Source of the DNA: Eubacteriaceae bacterium
Lineage (GTDB): Bacteria; Bacillota; Clostridia; Lachnospirales; Lachnospiraceae
NCBI GenBank assembly: GCA_902363805.1
Contig: CABJBF010000004.1
Span: 1-64,000, forward strand
DNA length: 64,000 bases
Direction: 5' to 3'
Shown: positions 1 through 7,562 of the stretch, piece by piece
Layout: each line of letters opens with the position of its first letter
How positions within the stretch are numbered: position 1 is the stretch's first letter
The notes under the pieces: generated by a model
What the model was told of the DNA's origin: nothing
The model's input: the letters and a program-made list of their open reading frames with translations, nothing else
Databases searched by the model: none
Translations under genes and position numbers: made by a program

Positions 1-77
1 TGGCGGAACTGGCAGACGCGCAGGACTTAAAATCCTGTGGTAGCAATATCGTACCGGTTCGATTCCGGTCGCCGGCA
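1..77 (+). tRNA. tRNA-Leu(UAA), 5' end cut by the window edge
   Basis: The anticodon arm CAGGA-CTTAAAA-TCCTG reads UAA. A long variable arm and a GGTTCGATTCC T-arm follow, and the gene ends in GCCGGC plus discriminator A. The first acceptor-stem bases lie before the window. No CCA is encoded, so the 3' end must be added by the CCA-adding enzyme. Confidence 0.95.
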
Positions 78-80
78 TAG

Positions 81-108
81 ACAAGCAACTTAGGTTGCTT
101 GTTTTTTT
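81..108 (+). terminator. Rho-independent terminator after tRNA-Leu
   Basis: A 9-bp stem ACAAGCAAC/GTTGCTTGT with a 4-nt loop is followed directly by a run of T. It sits three bases after the tRNA. Confidence 0.9.
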
Positions 109-226
109 ATGCATTAGTTTATATTTTAAGGTATTGTCTTAAAATATTGCTTACTGTTGAATAGTTTATAATTAGTATTAGTATAAGATACATCTGAAAA
201 ATTAAAGAAGGTATGAGGGAAAAATA

Positions 227-1495
227 ATGAAAAAATTATTATATGCAGTTACAAGCATATGTTTGATGACGGGAATTATATTTTGTAATAATGTGAATAC
301 AGAGGCAAAAGTAATCAATAACAAAATTGTTTATGTTAAAAATAATGAAAATGGAATAGCAATAAAATGGGATGTAGTTAGAAATGCGACAAAGTATGTA
401 GTTTATAGAACTAATCAGGATGGAAAGTTTGAAGAATATGATACAGTAAATTATGGAAATAAATATTTAGATGAAAATGTTGAAACAGGTGAAGAATATA
501 GATACGTTATATATTCATATAGGTATTCAAAAAAAATTGCAGAAAGTGATGAATCAGAGAAAATAGTTGGAGATCCAAAGACAGTAACAAACGTTACTGC
601 AAAAACAGGAAAGGGTGATGAAATTTGTATCACTTGGGATATTAATCCATATGCGTCAGGATATTATGTATATAAAAGTTCAGATAATAAAAATTGGGAT
701 AAAATAGGAACAGTATATGAAAATGAAGGAAAATATATTGATAAAAATACAGAATATAACATATTAAATAATAGTACTAAATTAAATGCAAAGTTAGTAT
801 ATAAATACAAAGTAAAGGCATTTGAAAATATAGATGGAATAACATATACAAGTAAAATATCTAATAGTTATGGAATGGCTATTCAGGAAAAAGGAATTGA
901 TGTATCACATCACAATGGAAAAATTGATTGGAAAAAAATAAAAAAATCAGGCGTTGATTTTGCAATGATTCGTATAGGGTATGGAGATTCTAAAAAGGGT
1001 GGAATAAAGGATAAAAAATTTAAATATAATATGAAAAATGCAAAAGCTAATGGAGTAGAGATTGGCGTATATTTTTATAGTTATGCTGATAACATACGTG
1101 AAGCAAAGAAGGAAGCAAAATATGTAATTAAGAAAATGAAAAAATATAATATTGATTATCCAATAGCATATGATTTTGAAAATGATTACAGAAGAAAGCG
1201 AAAATTAAAAAAGAAAAACACAAAAATTATTGATGCATTTTGCAAGACAGTAGAAGATGCAGGATATAATACAGTAATATATTCCGATGCAAACTATTTT
1301 AGAGATTTCTTATATACAAAGAAATTGGCAAAATATGGGCTTTGGGTTGCAAGATGGACATATGATAAGAATGATTTTAGAGATTATGATTTAGAAAATG
1401 TATTTATTTGGCAATATTCAGATAAAGGAAGAATAAAAGGATGTGATTATCCTCTAGACTTAAATGCAAGTTTTATTTGTAAAAATGATAATTAA
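227..1495 (+). CDS. Secreted GH25 muramidase (lysozyme) with N-terminal fibronectin type III-like domains
   Basis: Predicted to hydrolyse the MurNAc-GlcNAc bond of peptidoglycan outside the cell. A signal peptide covers about residues 1-27 (KK, hydrophobic core, ending near TEAK). Two FN3-like beta modules follow (about 30-115 and 118-215). The C-terminal half is a GH25 barrel: GIDVSHHNG near residue 224 carries the first conserved Asp, and YDFEND near 315-320 carries the D-x-E catalytic pair. The start has a purine-rich site (GAGGGAAAA) at good distance. The gene stands alone, between the tRNA-Leu terminator and an IS30 remnant. It could be a remodelling autolysin or a secreted antibacterial enzyme; the sequence does not decide. 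Family confidence is high. Confidence 0.9.
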   Translation: MKKLLYAVTSICLMTGIIFCNNVNTEAKVINNKIVYVKNNENGIAIKWDVVRNATKYVVYRTNQDGKFEEYDTVNYGNKYLDENVETGEEYRYVIYSYRYSKKIAESDESEKIVGDPKTVTNVTAKTGKGDEICITWDINPYASGYYVYKSSDNKNWDKIGTVYENEGKYIDKNTEYNILNNSTKLNAKLVYKYKVKAFENIDGITYTSKISNSYGMAIQEKGIDVSHHNGKIDWKKIKKSGVDFAMIRIGYGDSKKGGIKDKKFKYNMKNAKANGVEIGVYFYSYADNIREAKKEAKYVIKKMKKYNIDYPIAYDFENDYRRKRKLKKKNTKIIDAFCKTVEDAGYNTVIYSDANYFRDFLYTKKLAKYGLWVARWTYDKNDFRDYDLENVFIWQYSDKGRIKGCDYPLDLNASFICKNDN

Positions 1496-1774
1496 ATTAA
1501 TTTGATTATATTTTTATTAAATCAAGCAAATTATATGATATAAATTTATATAATTAAATTATAATTTTTATTACACTTTTATAGATAAAAAATTAAGAGC
1601 ATAATATGTATCGTCTTATTAAAATGTACATCAATCTATAGCTTAAGAATGAGATTAATAAAAAACATTAAAAATATACATAAAATTAAATATTCAAATG
1701 AAAATAAAACTAAATTAACTAAATTAAATTGTTGAAGTGAAAAGTTTATTTCCACTTTGAAAATTGAGAATTAT

Positions 1775-1820
1775 AAAGTGGCATTTACTCTTACGAAAAT
1801 GAGCAAATGTCACTTTTTTC
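1775..1820. terminator. Near-palindromic hairpin inside the IS30 remnant
   Basis: Arms 1775-1790 and 1801-1816 pair over 16 positions with one G-T and one A-C mismatch, and a T run follows on the + strand. It lies between the left inverted repeat and the transposase remnant, so it may shield the element from outside transcription. Confidence 0.5.
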
Positions 1821-1829
1821 TTGGCATTT

Positions 1830-1860
1830 TGTTACAATTAGTGTTACACTAATTGTAACA
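1830..1860. repeat. 31-bp perfect palindrome (15-bp arms, 1-nt centre)
   Basis: TGTTACAATTAGTGT and ACACTAATTGTAACA flank a single T. The stop codon of the truncated transposase frame lies inside it. It marks where the transposase sequence breaks off and may be the deletion junction. Confidence 0.8.
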
Positions 1861-2125
1861 GAGGCAGAATTTTAAAGGAAATGCACTCAGGACAGTCAGT
1901 GGTGCATTTCCTGTCATAAACACACTTGCAGTAATTTGTGCATTCCAAGGGCATGTTGCATTTATGTGAAAGAGAGCGGTGAAGTTTAATTTCCTTGCCA
2001 ATGGTTGACTTGTTTTTGCCAATGGTTTGAGTAATGGCCGTTTTTGAAGAATCACTGGTAATGCCGGTAAGAATGATGCGTCTTTCATATAATGTTAAAT
2101 GTGAAAAAGAATTATTAATACTCAT
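1844..2125 (-). pseudogene. IS30-family transposase, N-terminal fragment only
   Basis: About 93 residues remain of a protein normally over 300. An IS30-type helix-turn-helix (SHLTLYERRIILTG...IGKNKSTIGKEIK) covers about residues 9-50, followed by a Cys-rich segment (CNMPLECTNYCKC..CTTDCPEC) that looks like the metal-binding part found in related transposases. The frame then runs into a palindrome and stops. The ATG at 2125 was chosen; an in-frame TTG at 2143 is also possible. The DDE domain is gone, so it cannot transpose on its own, but a free DNA-binding domain could still bind the inverted repeats. Confidence 0.75.
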
Positions 2126-2244
2126 ATAAACCTGACTTTCCAATGGCTGTCAGGCATATATTAAGTGTAAGACTAAAATCCACTTTACCCACTTCAAAGT
2201 GGAAATAAACTTTTGACTTCACGGACTAAATTACTAAATTTATA

Positions 2245-2273
2245 TTGACATCTAATAAATTTTAGTGTAGAAT
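2245..2273 (+). promoter_or_regulatory. Sigma-A promoter for tRNA-Arg
   Basis: TTGACA, a 17-nt spacer and TAGAAT lie 30 bp before the tRNA. It starts just outside the right inverted repeat of the IS30 remnant. Confidence 0.85.
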
Positions 2274-2302
2274 ATGCAATGTCGCGTAAAACGACGTTGT
2301 TT

Positions 2303-2376
2303 GTACGTGTAGCTCAGCTGGATAGAGCGTCTGGCTACGGACCAGAAGGTCGTGGGTTCGAATCCTGTCACGTACA
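2303..2376 (+). tRNA. tRNA-Arg(ACG)
   Basis: Complete cloverleaf: acceptor GTACGTG/CACGTAC, anticodon loop CTACGGA reading ACG, T-arm GTGGGTTCGAATCCTGT. Discriminator A, no encoded CCA. Confidence 0.96.
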
Positions 2377-2378
2377 TT

Positions 2379-2411
2379 AAAATCCTCTAGATTTGTCTAG
2401 AGGATTTTTTG
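2379..2411 (+). terminator. Terminator after tRNA-Arg
   Basis: A 13-bp stem AAAATCCTCTAGA/TCTAGAGGATTTT with a TTTG loop runs into a T tract. Confidence 0.9.
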
Positions 2412-2523
2412 TTATGCTAAATTAAGGTAATTATAAGAGTTTATTTGGTATATGCTATTTTTTTATATATAAATCTTAGAAGGGAGAGTCTTAAATACAA
2501 GTAAATTTGTATTGGAAAATAAA

Positions 2524-3765
2524 ATGAAAAAAGTAATAAGATTATTAATATGTATAGCAATGACAATAATATTAACAGTTGGTTGTGAAGACATAGATAA
2601 TACAAATTTTAACAATGAAAATCAAAGTGTAAATTATGATATAGATGTGACTTCAAATAACTTAACTAATGAAAATAAAGTAGAAAGAAGCACAGATGAA
2701 TTTGACAGTATTTCATCAATTAAAGGAGAATGCAATGTATGGGTACTGGATGTAGGACAGGGAAGTAGTACCTTAGTTGAAGCAGATGGTGAATATATGC
2801 TTATAGATGGTGGAGACTCAGATAAGTCATCGTATCTGGTAAGTTATTTGAAAAAGAAAGAAATTACAAATTTTAAATATGTAATTGCAACGCATTACGA
2901 TGCAGACCATTTAAATGGAGTGGTAGGGGCATTAAATGTTTTTGATGTAGAAAATGTTATTTGCCCTGAATATACAACTACAACAAGAGTATATAATTCA
3001 TTTATCAGTATTATGGATAATAAAAAAATAAATCGAATAAAACCAATTGTAGGAGAGACATATTCATTAGGAAGAGGTGAATTCACTATAATAGCGCCAA
3101 ATTCAACAGGATATAGCAATGTAAATGACTATTCTGTTGGAATTAGGTTTAAATATAATAATAAAAGTTTTTTAGTTGCAGGGGATGCAACTAATATTTC
3201 TGAAGAAGAAATTGTAAATAATAGTATAGATATAAATTCAGATGTTTATATAGTAAATCATCATGGTAGTAGTGGATCGAGTTCAAGTGAATTTTTAAAT
3301 AAAATTGATCCTGAATATGCAGTGATAAGTGCCGGTAAAGGCAATGCGTATGGGCACCCGGCATACAAAACATTGGAAAAACTTAATAAAATAGGAGCAA
3401 AAATATATAGGACGGATATAGAAGGTGAAATTGAATTTTCGTTTACGGAAAAAGAAATCCAATTCAATAAAGATTCATATAATAAGTTAGAATCTGGAGA
3501 GAAAATAAATAAAGATTCATATGAGAATAACCAAGATAATAAACTTATAAGCTCAAATGAAGGTGATAATAGGTCAATCGAAAATGAAAGTTCAAATAAA
3601 TCAGACAATTATGTATTAAATAAAAATACTAAGAAAATTCATAAGGATGATTGTAAAAGTGTAAAACAGATGAGTGATAATAATAAGGTATATTTTGATG
3701 GAACAATAGATGAGGCAGAGGCACAAGGATATAGTAAGTGTCAAAATTGTTTTAAAAACGAATAA
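2524..3765 (+). CDS. Lipoprotein with ComEC/Rec2-like metallo-beta-lactamase domain and C-terminal Cys-rich module
   Basis: Predicted extracellular, membrane-anchored hydrolase, perhaps a nuclease. From the ATG at 2524 the N-terminus is a lipoprotein signal ending LTVGC (Cys21). The MBL fold starts near residue 70 (VWVLDVGQGSSTLVEADG), with the metal motif HYDADH near 124 and NHHGSSGSSSSEFL further on, both typical of the detached ComEC C-terminal domain. A low-complexity Asn/Ser/Lys linker follows. The last 50 residues form an Ada-like metal-binding module (NKNTKKIHKDDC...YSKCQNC) found on many secreted Firmicute nucleases and ComEC-like proteins. The start is uncertain: an in-frame TTG lies at 2512, and the only good ribosome site (GGGAG, 2482-2486) is far upstream, separated by a small hairpin. 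No membrane channel part of ComEC is present, so it is not a competence pore. Confidence 0.8.
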   Translation: MKKVIRLLICIAMTIILTVGCEDIDNTNFNNENQSVNYDIDVTSNNLTNENKVERSTDEFDSISSIKGECNVWVLDVGQGSSTLVEADGEYMLIDGGDSDKSSYLVSYLKKKEITNFKYVIATHYDADHLNGVVGALNVFDVENVICPEYTTTTRVYNSFISIMDNKKINRIKPIVGETYSLGRGEFTIIAPNSTGYSNVNDYSVGIRFKYNNKSFLVAGDATNISEEEIVNNSIDINSDVYIVNHHGSSGSSSSEFLNKIDPEYAVISAGKGNAYGHPAYKTLEKLNKIGAKIYRTDIEGEIEFSFTEKEIQFNKDSYNKLESGEKINKDSYENNQDNKLISSNEGDNRSIENESSNKSDNYVLNKNTKKIHKDDCKSVKQMSDNNKVYFDGTIDEAEAQGYSKCQNCFKNE

Positions 3766-3822
3766 ATAAAAATATTTGAGGCATAATATTCATGTAACAA
3801 AAAAAGAATTTAGGAGGACATT

Positions 3823-4077
3823 ATGTCAAAAAAATATTCAAATGAATTTTCAAATTCAAAAAAAAGTACTTCAAATTTAGAAAACAAAATTTCAGATAAT
3901 TCAACATCAAAAAACTCAGTTTCAAAGAATACAACATCAAAGAACTCAACTTCAAAGAATACAACATCAAAAAACTCAGTTTCAAAGAATACAACATCAA
4001 AGAACTCAACTTCAAAGAATACAACATCAAAGAACTCAACTTCAAAAAACGAAGAAGATTGTTCTGATAAATATTAA
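3823..4077 (+). CDS. Small Ser/Lys/Asn/Thr repeat protein, unknown function
   Basis: An 84-residue protein with a very strong ribosome site (AGGAGG at 3812-3817, 5 nt before ATG), which argues it is translated. After a Ser/Asn/Lys-rich start, residues 27-76 are five 10-residue units of the type TTSKNSTSKN; the tail is acidic (EEDCSDKY) with a single Cys. There is no signal peptide or membrane segment, and it is probably disordered. The repeat is nearly exact at DNA level, which indicates recent expansion. It follows the MBL lipoprotein by 57 bp and a weak hairpin lies after it. No named family was recognised. Confidence 0.7.
   Translation: MSKKYSNEFSNSKKSTSNLENKISDNSTSKNSVSKNTTSKNSTSKNTTSKNSVSKNTTSKNSTSKNTTSKNSTSKNEEDCSDKY
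3901..4050 (+). repeat. Five in-frame 30-bp tandem repeats
   Basis: Units start at 3901, 3931, 3961, 3991 and 4021 and alternate as A-B-A-B-B. The first and second 60-bp pairs differ at one base. Each unit encodes ten residues, so copy-number change keeps the frame open. Confidence 0.95.
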
Positions 4078-4109
4078 TATTTTTTATAAAAGGAATTTTG
4101 TTTTTGTAG

Positions 4110-4143
4110 AGGCATTTTGCAATTTAGTGCAAAATGCCTTTAC
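4110..4143. terminator. Hairpin between the repeat protein and ypsC
   Basis: A perfect 12-bp stem AGGCATTTTGCA/TGCAAAATGCCT with a 6-nt loop. The T tail is short, so termination may be weak. Confidence 0.6.
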
Positions 4144-4160
4144 ATATGTTGCTAAGAATA

Positions 4161-4169
4161 TGGTACAAT
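4161..4169 (+). promoter_or_regulatory. Extended -10 promoter for ypsC-rdgB-yfcE
   Basis: TGGTACAAT is a TGn-extended -10 element 40 bp before the ATG. TTTACA lies 19 bp upstream of the -10 hexamer as a loose -35. Confidence 0.5.
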
Positions 4170-4208
4170 GGATGAAATTGTTAGTTAAAAAAAGAAAAGG
4201 AATAGCAT

Positions 4209-5366
4209 ATGAAAAAATATAATTTTGTTGCACCGTGCCATTTTGGAATTGAAGCGGTACTTAAAAGAGAAATTCAGGATTTAGGATATGATATCGTTAA
4301 AGTTGAAGATGGAAGAGTCACATTTGAGGGAGATATTTCAGCTGTATGTAGGGCAAATGTTTTTTTGAGAACTGCAGAGAGAGTGTTACTTCAGGTAGGA
4401 CGAGTTAAGGCGACAACTTATGACGAATTGTTTGAAGCCGTAAAAGCTATGGATTGGGAAGAGTATATACCTGAGGATGGAAAATTCTGGGTGAAAAAGG
4501 CAAGCTCTATAAAAAGTAAGTTATTTAGTCCTTCTGATATACAAAGAATTGTAAAAAAGGCTATGGTAGAGAAATTGAAATTAAAGTATAGAGTAAACAG
4601 ATTTGCAGAAACAGGAAATGAGTATCCTTTAAGAGTTGTTTTTTACAAGGATGAAGCTATTATAGCGCTTGATACTTCAGGTGATTCTTTACATAAAAGA
4701 GGATATCGTAAAAATACGGCAAAAGCACCTATTTCAGAGACTTTGGCAGCAGCATTAATAATGCTTACACCTTGGAACAAAGACAGAATTTTAGTTGATC
4801 CATTTTGTGGAAGTGGAACATTTCCAATAGAGGCAGCGTTAATAGCAGCAAATATTGCACCAGGAATGAATAGAGAATTTACTGCAGAAAACTGGGATAA
4901 TCTTATTGAAAAGAAATTATGGTATGACGCAATAAATGAAGCAAATGATATGATAAATGATGATATAGAAGTAGATATTCAAGGCTATGATATAGATGGA
5001 GAAGTGGTAGAATTTGCCCGAAAAAATGCTGAACTAGCAGGTGTAGACCATTTGATTCATTTCCAAAGAAGACCGGTTAGTGAATTAAGACATAGCAAAA
5101 AATATGGGTTTATTATAACAAATCCACCTTATGGAGAAAGATTAGAAGAAAAAGAACAATTACCTCCAATATATCAGGCGTTAGGTAGACAGTACAAGGC
5201 ACTTGACAGTTGGTCTGCATTTGTAATAACGTCATACGAAGATACTGAAAAATATATGGGGTTAAAAGCAACTAAAAATAGAAAAATATACAATGGAATG
5301 ATTAAAACATATTTTTATCAGTTTATGGGACCAAAACCGCCTAAAAAGAAGGAAAATTTGCGATAA
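4209..5366 (+). CDS. ypsC: THUMP-domain class I SAM-dependent RNA methyltransferase (YpsC/RlmL-N type)
   Basis: Predicted to methylate a guanine N2 in 23S rRNA using S-adenosylmethionine, as the RlmL N-terminal half does in Escherichia coli. The THUMP RNA-binding region covers about residues 1-165. The methyltransferase follows, with the SAM-binding DPFCGSGTF near 197 and the catalytic NPPYGERL near 305. At 385 residues it matches the single-domain Firmicute form; the RlmK half is absent. It is first in a probable operon with rdgB and a YfcE-type phosphodiesterase. The modified base is inferred from the family. Confidence 0.88.
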   Translation: MKKYNFVAPCHFGIEAVLKREIQDLGYDIVKVEDGRVTFEGDISAVCRANVFLRTAERVLLQVGRVKATTYDELFEAVKAMDWEEYIPEDGKFWVKKASSIKSKLFSPSDIQRIVKKAMVEKLKLKYRVNRFAETGNEYPLRVVFYKDEAIIALDTSGDSLHKRGYRKNTAKAPISETLAAALIMLTPWNKDRILVDPFCGSGTFPIEAALIAANIAPGMNREFTAENWDNLIEKKLWYDAINEANDMINDDIEVDIQGYDIDGEVVEFARKNAELAGVDHLIHFQRRPVSELRHSKKYGFIITNPPYGERLEEKEQLPPIYQALGRQYKALDSWSAFVITSYEDTEKYMGLKATKNRKIYNGMIKTYFYQFMGPKPPKKKENLR

Positions 5367-5417
5367 ATGGCGGAATGCTTTAATATTTGTTTGAAAAAAG
5401 ATAGGAGAGAGATAAAA

Positions 5418-6014
5418 ATGAAAGAAATAATTTTTGCAACAACAAATCAAAATAAAGTAAGAGAAGTAGGAATGATGTGCAATAATCCTGATTTGAAATT
5501 GTTAACTTTAAAGGATATTGGCTTAGATGTAGATATTGTAGAAGATGGAAGTACATTTGAAGAAAATGCAATAATTAAAGCAAAAACAATTATGAAAATG
5601 ACAGGAAAAATAGCTTTAGCAGATGACTCAGGTCTCGAGGTTGATTATTTAAATGGAGAACCAGGAATTTATTCAGCGAGATATTTAGGGGAAGATACAC
5701 CTTATTCAGAAAAAAATGCCGACATTATTAGAAGACTTGAAGGAGTAGAGGGAAGTGACAGAAGTGCCAGATTTGTGTGTGCAATGGCTGTAGCATTTCC
5801 TGATGGAAGAATAAGGACATGTCGAGGAACTATTGAGGGAGTAATAGATTATAAGGAAAAAGGAACAAATGGATTTGGATATGATCCAATAGTTTATGTG
5901 CCTGAATATGGGATGACAACAGGTGAAATGGAGCCTGAACTAAAAAATAGTATTAGTCATAGAGGAAAAGCTTTAGAACAGGTAAAAAAGATACTTGAGG
6001 AAGAATTGCAGTAA
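5418..6014 (+). CDS. rdgB: RdgB/HAM1 family XTP/dITP pyrophosphatase
   Basis: Removes non-canonical purine nucleotides (XTP, dITP) by releasing pyrophosphate, keeping them out of DNA and RNA. All family signatures are present: TTNQNKVREV at the start, ADDSGLEVDYLNGEPGIYSARY, GFGYDPIVYVPEYG and SHRGKAL near the C-terminus. The start at 5418 is chosen because AGGAGAG lies just upstream and the resulting 198 residues match the usual length; an upstream in-frame ATG at 5367 would add 17 unlike residues. It lies 51 bp after ypsC and 41 bp before the phosphodiesterase gene. Confidence 0.95.
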   Translation: MKEIIFATTNQNKVREVGMMCNNPDLKLLTLKDIGLDVDIVEDGSTFEENAIIKAKTIMKMTGKIALADDSGLEVDYLNGEPGIYSARYLGEDTPYSEKNADIIRRLEGVEGSDRSARFVCAMAVAFPDGRIRTCRGTIEGVIDYKEKGTNGFGYDPIVYVPEYGMTTGEMEPELKNSISHRGKALEQVKKILEEELQ

Positions 6015-6055
6015 TAGATAAACGAATATAGTTAGTGTTTGAAAGTGGTGTTAAT

Positions 6056-6544
6056 ATGAAGAGAGTATTAGTTGTAAGTGATTCGCATGGAAACATGGGA
6101 AATTTAAGTGAAGTAATAAAAAGATCTAAAGATATTGATATGTTAATTCATCTTGGAGATATACAGGGAGAAGATGAATTACTACGTTCTATGTGCAATT
6201 TCCCAGTTGAAATTGTACGTGGAAATTGTGACTTTGAAACAAATAATAAATTATACTTGACAATTGAGCTAGAATGTCATAAGATATTCGCGACCCATGG
6301 ACATGCCTACGGCGTTGAATGGGGAATAGAAAGATTGTCATATGCAGCTTTAGAAGAAGGTTGTGATATTGCGATGTATGGACATACACATGTTCCGGAA
6401 ATTATTCAGGGAGATGACATTACGGTTATAAATCCCGGAAGTATTTCAAGACCGCGACAGATGAACCATAAACCAAGTTATATTTTGATGGAATTACTTG
6501 ACAATGGGGAAGTTTTTTACAATCTAAATTACTTTGAAAAATAA
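6056..6544 (+). CDS. YfcE/MJ0936-type metallophosphodiesterase
   Basis: A compact calcineurin-like phosphoesterase of 162 residues, thought to act on phosphodiesters in the cytoplasm. Metal-binding motifs occur in family order: SDSHGN (about 8-13), GDIQGE, GNCD, THGH and YGHTHVP. The start at 6056 is preferred because AGTGGTG lies 6-7 bases before it. It is the last gene of the ypsC-rdgB set, and this RdgB-YfcE pairing is common in Firmicutes. The true substrate is unknown. Confidence 0.88.
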   Translation: MKRVLVVSDSHGNMGNLSEVIKRSKDIDMLIHLGDIQGEDELLRSMCNFPVEIVRGNCDFETNNKLYLTIELECHKIFATHGHAYGVEWGIERLSYAALEEGCDIAMYGHTHVPEIIQGDDITVINPGSISRPRQMNHKPSYILMELLDNGEVFYNLNYFEK

Positions 6545-6579
6545 GTGATTAAAAAAATAAAAAAAGTTTAAAAAAGTTG

Positions 6580-6608
6580 TTGACAAGTTGAAATACATAA
6601 TATATAAT
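6580..6608 (+). promoter_or_regulatory. Perfect consensus sigma-A promoter of the tRNA operon
   Basis: TTGACA, exactly 17 nt, then TATAAT. The leader contains a GTTGCTG/CAGCAAC hairpin (6616-6649) before the first tRNA. A full-consensus promoter fits stable-RNA expression. Confidence 0.93.
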
Positions 6609-6674
6609 ACATCATGTTGCTGCTGAAAAACACAGAACAAAACAGCAACGAAGACGCGAAGTACTAACACCAAT

Positions 6675-6749
6675 CGGGGTGTGGCTCAGCTTGGCTAGAG
6701 CGCTTGATTTGGGATCAAGAGGTCGCAGGTTCGAATCCTGTCACCCCGA
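6675..6749 (+). tRNA. tRNA-Pro(UGG)
   Basis: Acceptor CGGGGTG/CACCCCG; anticodon arm CTTGA-TTTGGGA-TCAAG reads UGG; T-arm GCAGGTTCGAATCCTGT. No encoded CCA. First of the tRNA array. Confidence 0.96.
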
Positions 6750-6753
6750 CTTC

Positions 6754-6824
6754 GCGGGTGTAGTTCAATGGTAGAACACTAGCCTTCCAAGCTAGATACG
6801 TGGGTTCGATTCCCATCACCCGCT
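6754..6824 (+). tRNA. tRNA-Gly(UCC)
   Basis: Acceptor GCGGGTG/CACCCGC; anticodon loop CTTCCAA reads UCC; 71 nt. It is only four bases after tRNA-Pro. No encoded CCA. Confidence 0.96.
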
Positions 6825-6902
6825 TTGCTTATTAGAGAGCCTTGTGAAAGTTGATTCTCTATGTAAGCTGAGAGGTTAACACCTAGAAGTTAATGAATGT
6901 GC

Positions 6903-6976
<74 letters not shown>

Positions 6977-7004
6977 TTGTTCTGGAAAGAAGCCAGATGC
7001 TGTG

Positions 7005-7078
7005 GTGGCTATAGCGCAGTTGGTTAGCGCGCCAGATTGTGGCTCTGGAGGCCGAGGGTTCGAATCCCTCTAGCCACC
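7005..7078 (+). tRNA. tRNA-His(GUG)
   Basis: Acceptor GTGGCTA/TAGCCAC; anticodon loop TTGTGGC reads GUG. An encoded G at 7004 can serve as the extra G(-1) required by HisRS, opposite C at 7078. Confidence 0.95.
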
Positions 7079-7086
7079 TTTCACAA

Positions 7087-7158
7087 TGGGCTATCGCCAA
7101 GCGGTAAGGCACAGGACTTTGACTCCTGCATTCGCTGGTTCGAATCCAGCTAGCCCAG
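7087..7158 (+). tRNA. tRNA-Gln(UUG)
   Basis: Acceptor TGGGCTA/TAGCCCA; anticodon loop CTTTGAC reads UUG; T-arm GCTGGTTCGAATCCAGC. Eight bases after tRNA-His. Confidence 0.95.
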
Positions 7159-7187
7159 TTATTGGGCAACCAAGTAAAACATTATAT

Positions 7188-7260
7188 GGGCCACTAGCTC
7201 AGGTGGTAGAGCACTTGACTTTTAATCAAGTTGTCCGGGGTTCGAGTCCCCGGTGGCTCA
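7188..7260 (+). tRNA. tRNA-Lys(UUU)
   Basis: Acceptor GGGCCAC/GTGGCTC; anticodon arm CTTGA-CTTTTAA-TCAAG reads UUU. A terminator follows after three bases. Confidence 0.96.
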
Positions 7261-7263
7261 CTG

Positions 7264-7297
7264 ACAGGTGTAAGAAATCTTACACCTGTTATTTTTT
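7264..7297 (+). terminator. Terminator after tRNA-Lys
   Basis: An 11-bp stem ACAGGTGTAAG/CTTACACCTGT with an AAAT loop and a T-rich tail. It splits the array, leaving tRNA-Leu downstream. Confidence 0.85.
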
Positions 7298-7308
7298 GAA
7301 ATGATTTA

Positions 7309-7388
7309 GCGGGTGTGGCGGAATTGGCAGACGCGCCAGATTTAGGTTCTGGTGGGAGACCGTGCAGGTTCAAGTCCTGTCACCCGCA
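7309..7388 (+). tRNA. tRNA-Leu(UAG)
   Basis: Acceptor GCGGGTG/CACCCGC, anticodon loop TTTAGGT reading UAG, and a variable arm longer than in class I tRNAs. No separate promoter is obvious, so it probably depends on readthrough of the preceding terminator. Confidence 0.95.
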
Positions 7389-7390
7389 TG

Positions 7391-7427
7391 AAAAAGGATT
7401 GTCGATTGCGACAATCCTTTTTGTTTT
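7391..7427 (+). terminator. Terminator closing the tRNA array
   Basis: Stem AAAAAGGATTGTCG/CGACAATCCTTTTT with an ATTG loop, then more T. Confidence 0.92.
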
Positions 7428-7562
7428 TGAAGAATTACTAAAAAATCAAATAAAAAGCTACCTTTAATTAAAAGGAGATATATGGTATTATTTATTATGC
7501 TATTCACATGGAATATTAGAATCGAAGAATAAGAAAAGCCAATACATATGGAGGAGAAAAAG

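Larger units (their letters stand above)
1734..2220. mobile_element. IS30-type mini-element (internally deleted) with 28-bp terminal inverted repeats
   Basis: The left end (1734-1761, beginning GAAGTGAAAAGTTTATTTCC) and the reverse complement of the right end (2193-2220) match over 28 bp with one mismatch. Between them lies only the N-terminal part of an IS30-family transposase on the minus strand. The element is about 490 bp, far below the roughly 1 kb of a full IS30 member, and the DDE catalytic core is missing. No target duplication is obvious. It sits between the lysozyme gene and tRNA-Arg, in otherwise very AT-rich sequence. Confidence 0.8.

Noticed and set aside
1849-2088. Second minus-strand frame within the IS30 remnant
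   Set aside because: A shifted frame of the transposase fragment with no helix-turn-helix pattern; the other frame carries the family motifs.
3821-4045. Repetitive minus-strand frame (SLMLYSLKL units) opposite the Ser/Lys repeat protein
   Set aside because: The repeat unit is a multiple of three, so several frames stay open; only the + frame has an AGGAGG site and an upstream start.
3901-4050. Possible CRISPR array
   Set aside because: The 30-bp units are directly adjacent without spacers and lie in frame within a gene; no cas genes are present.
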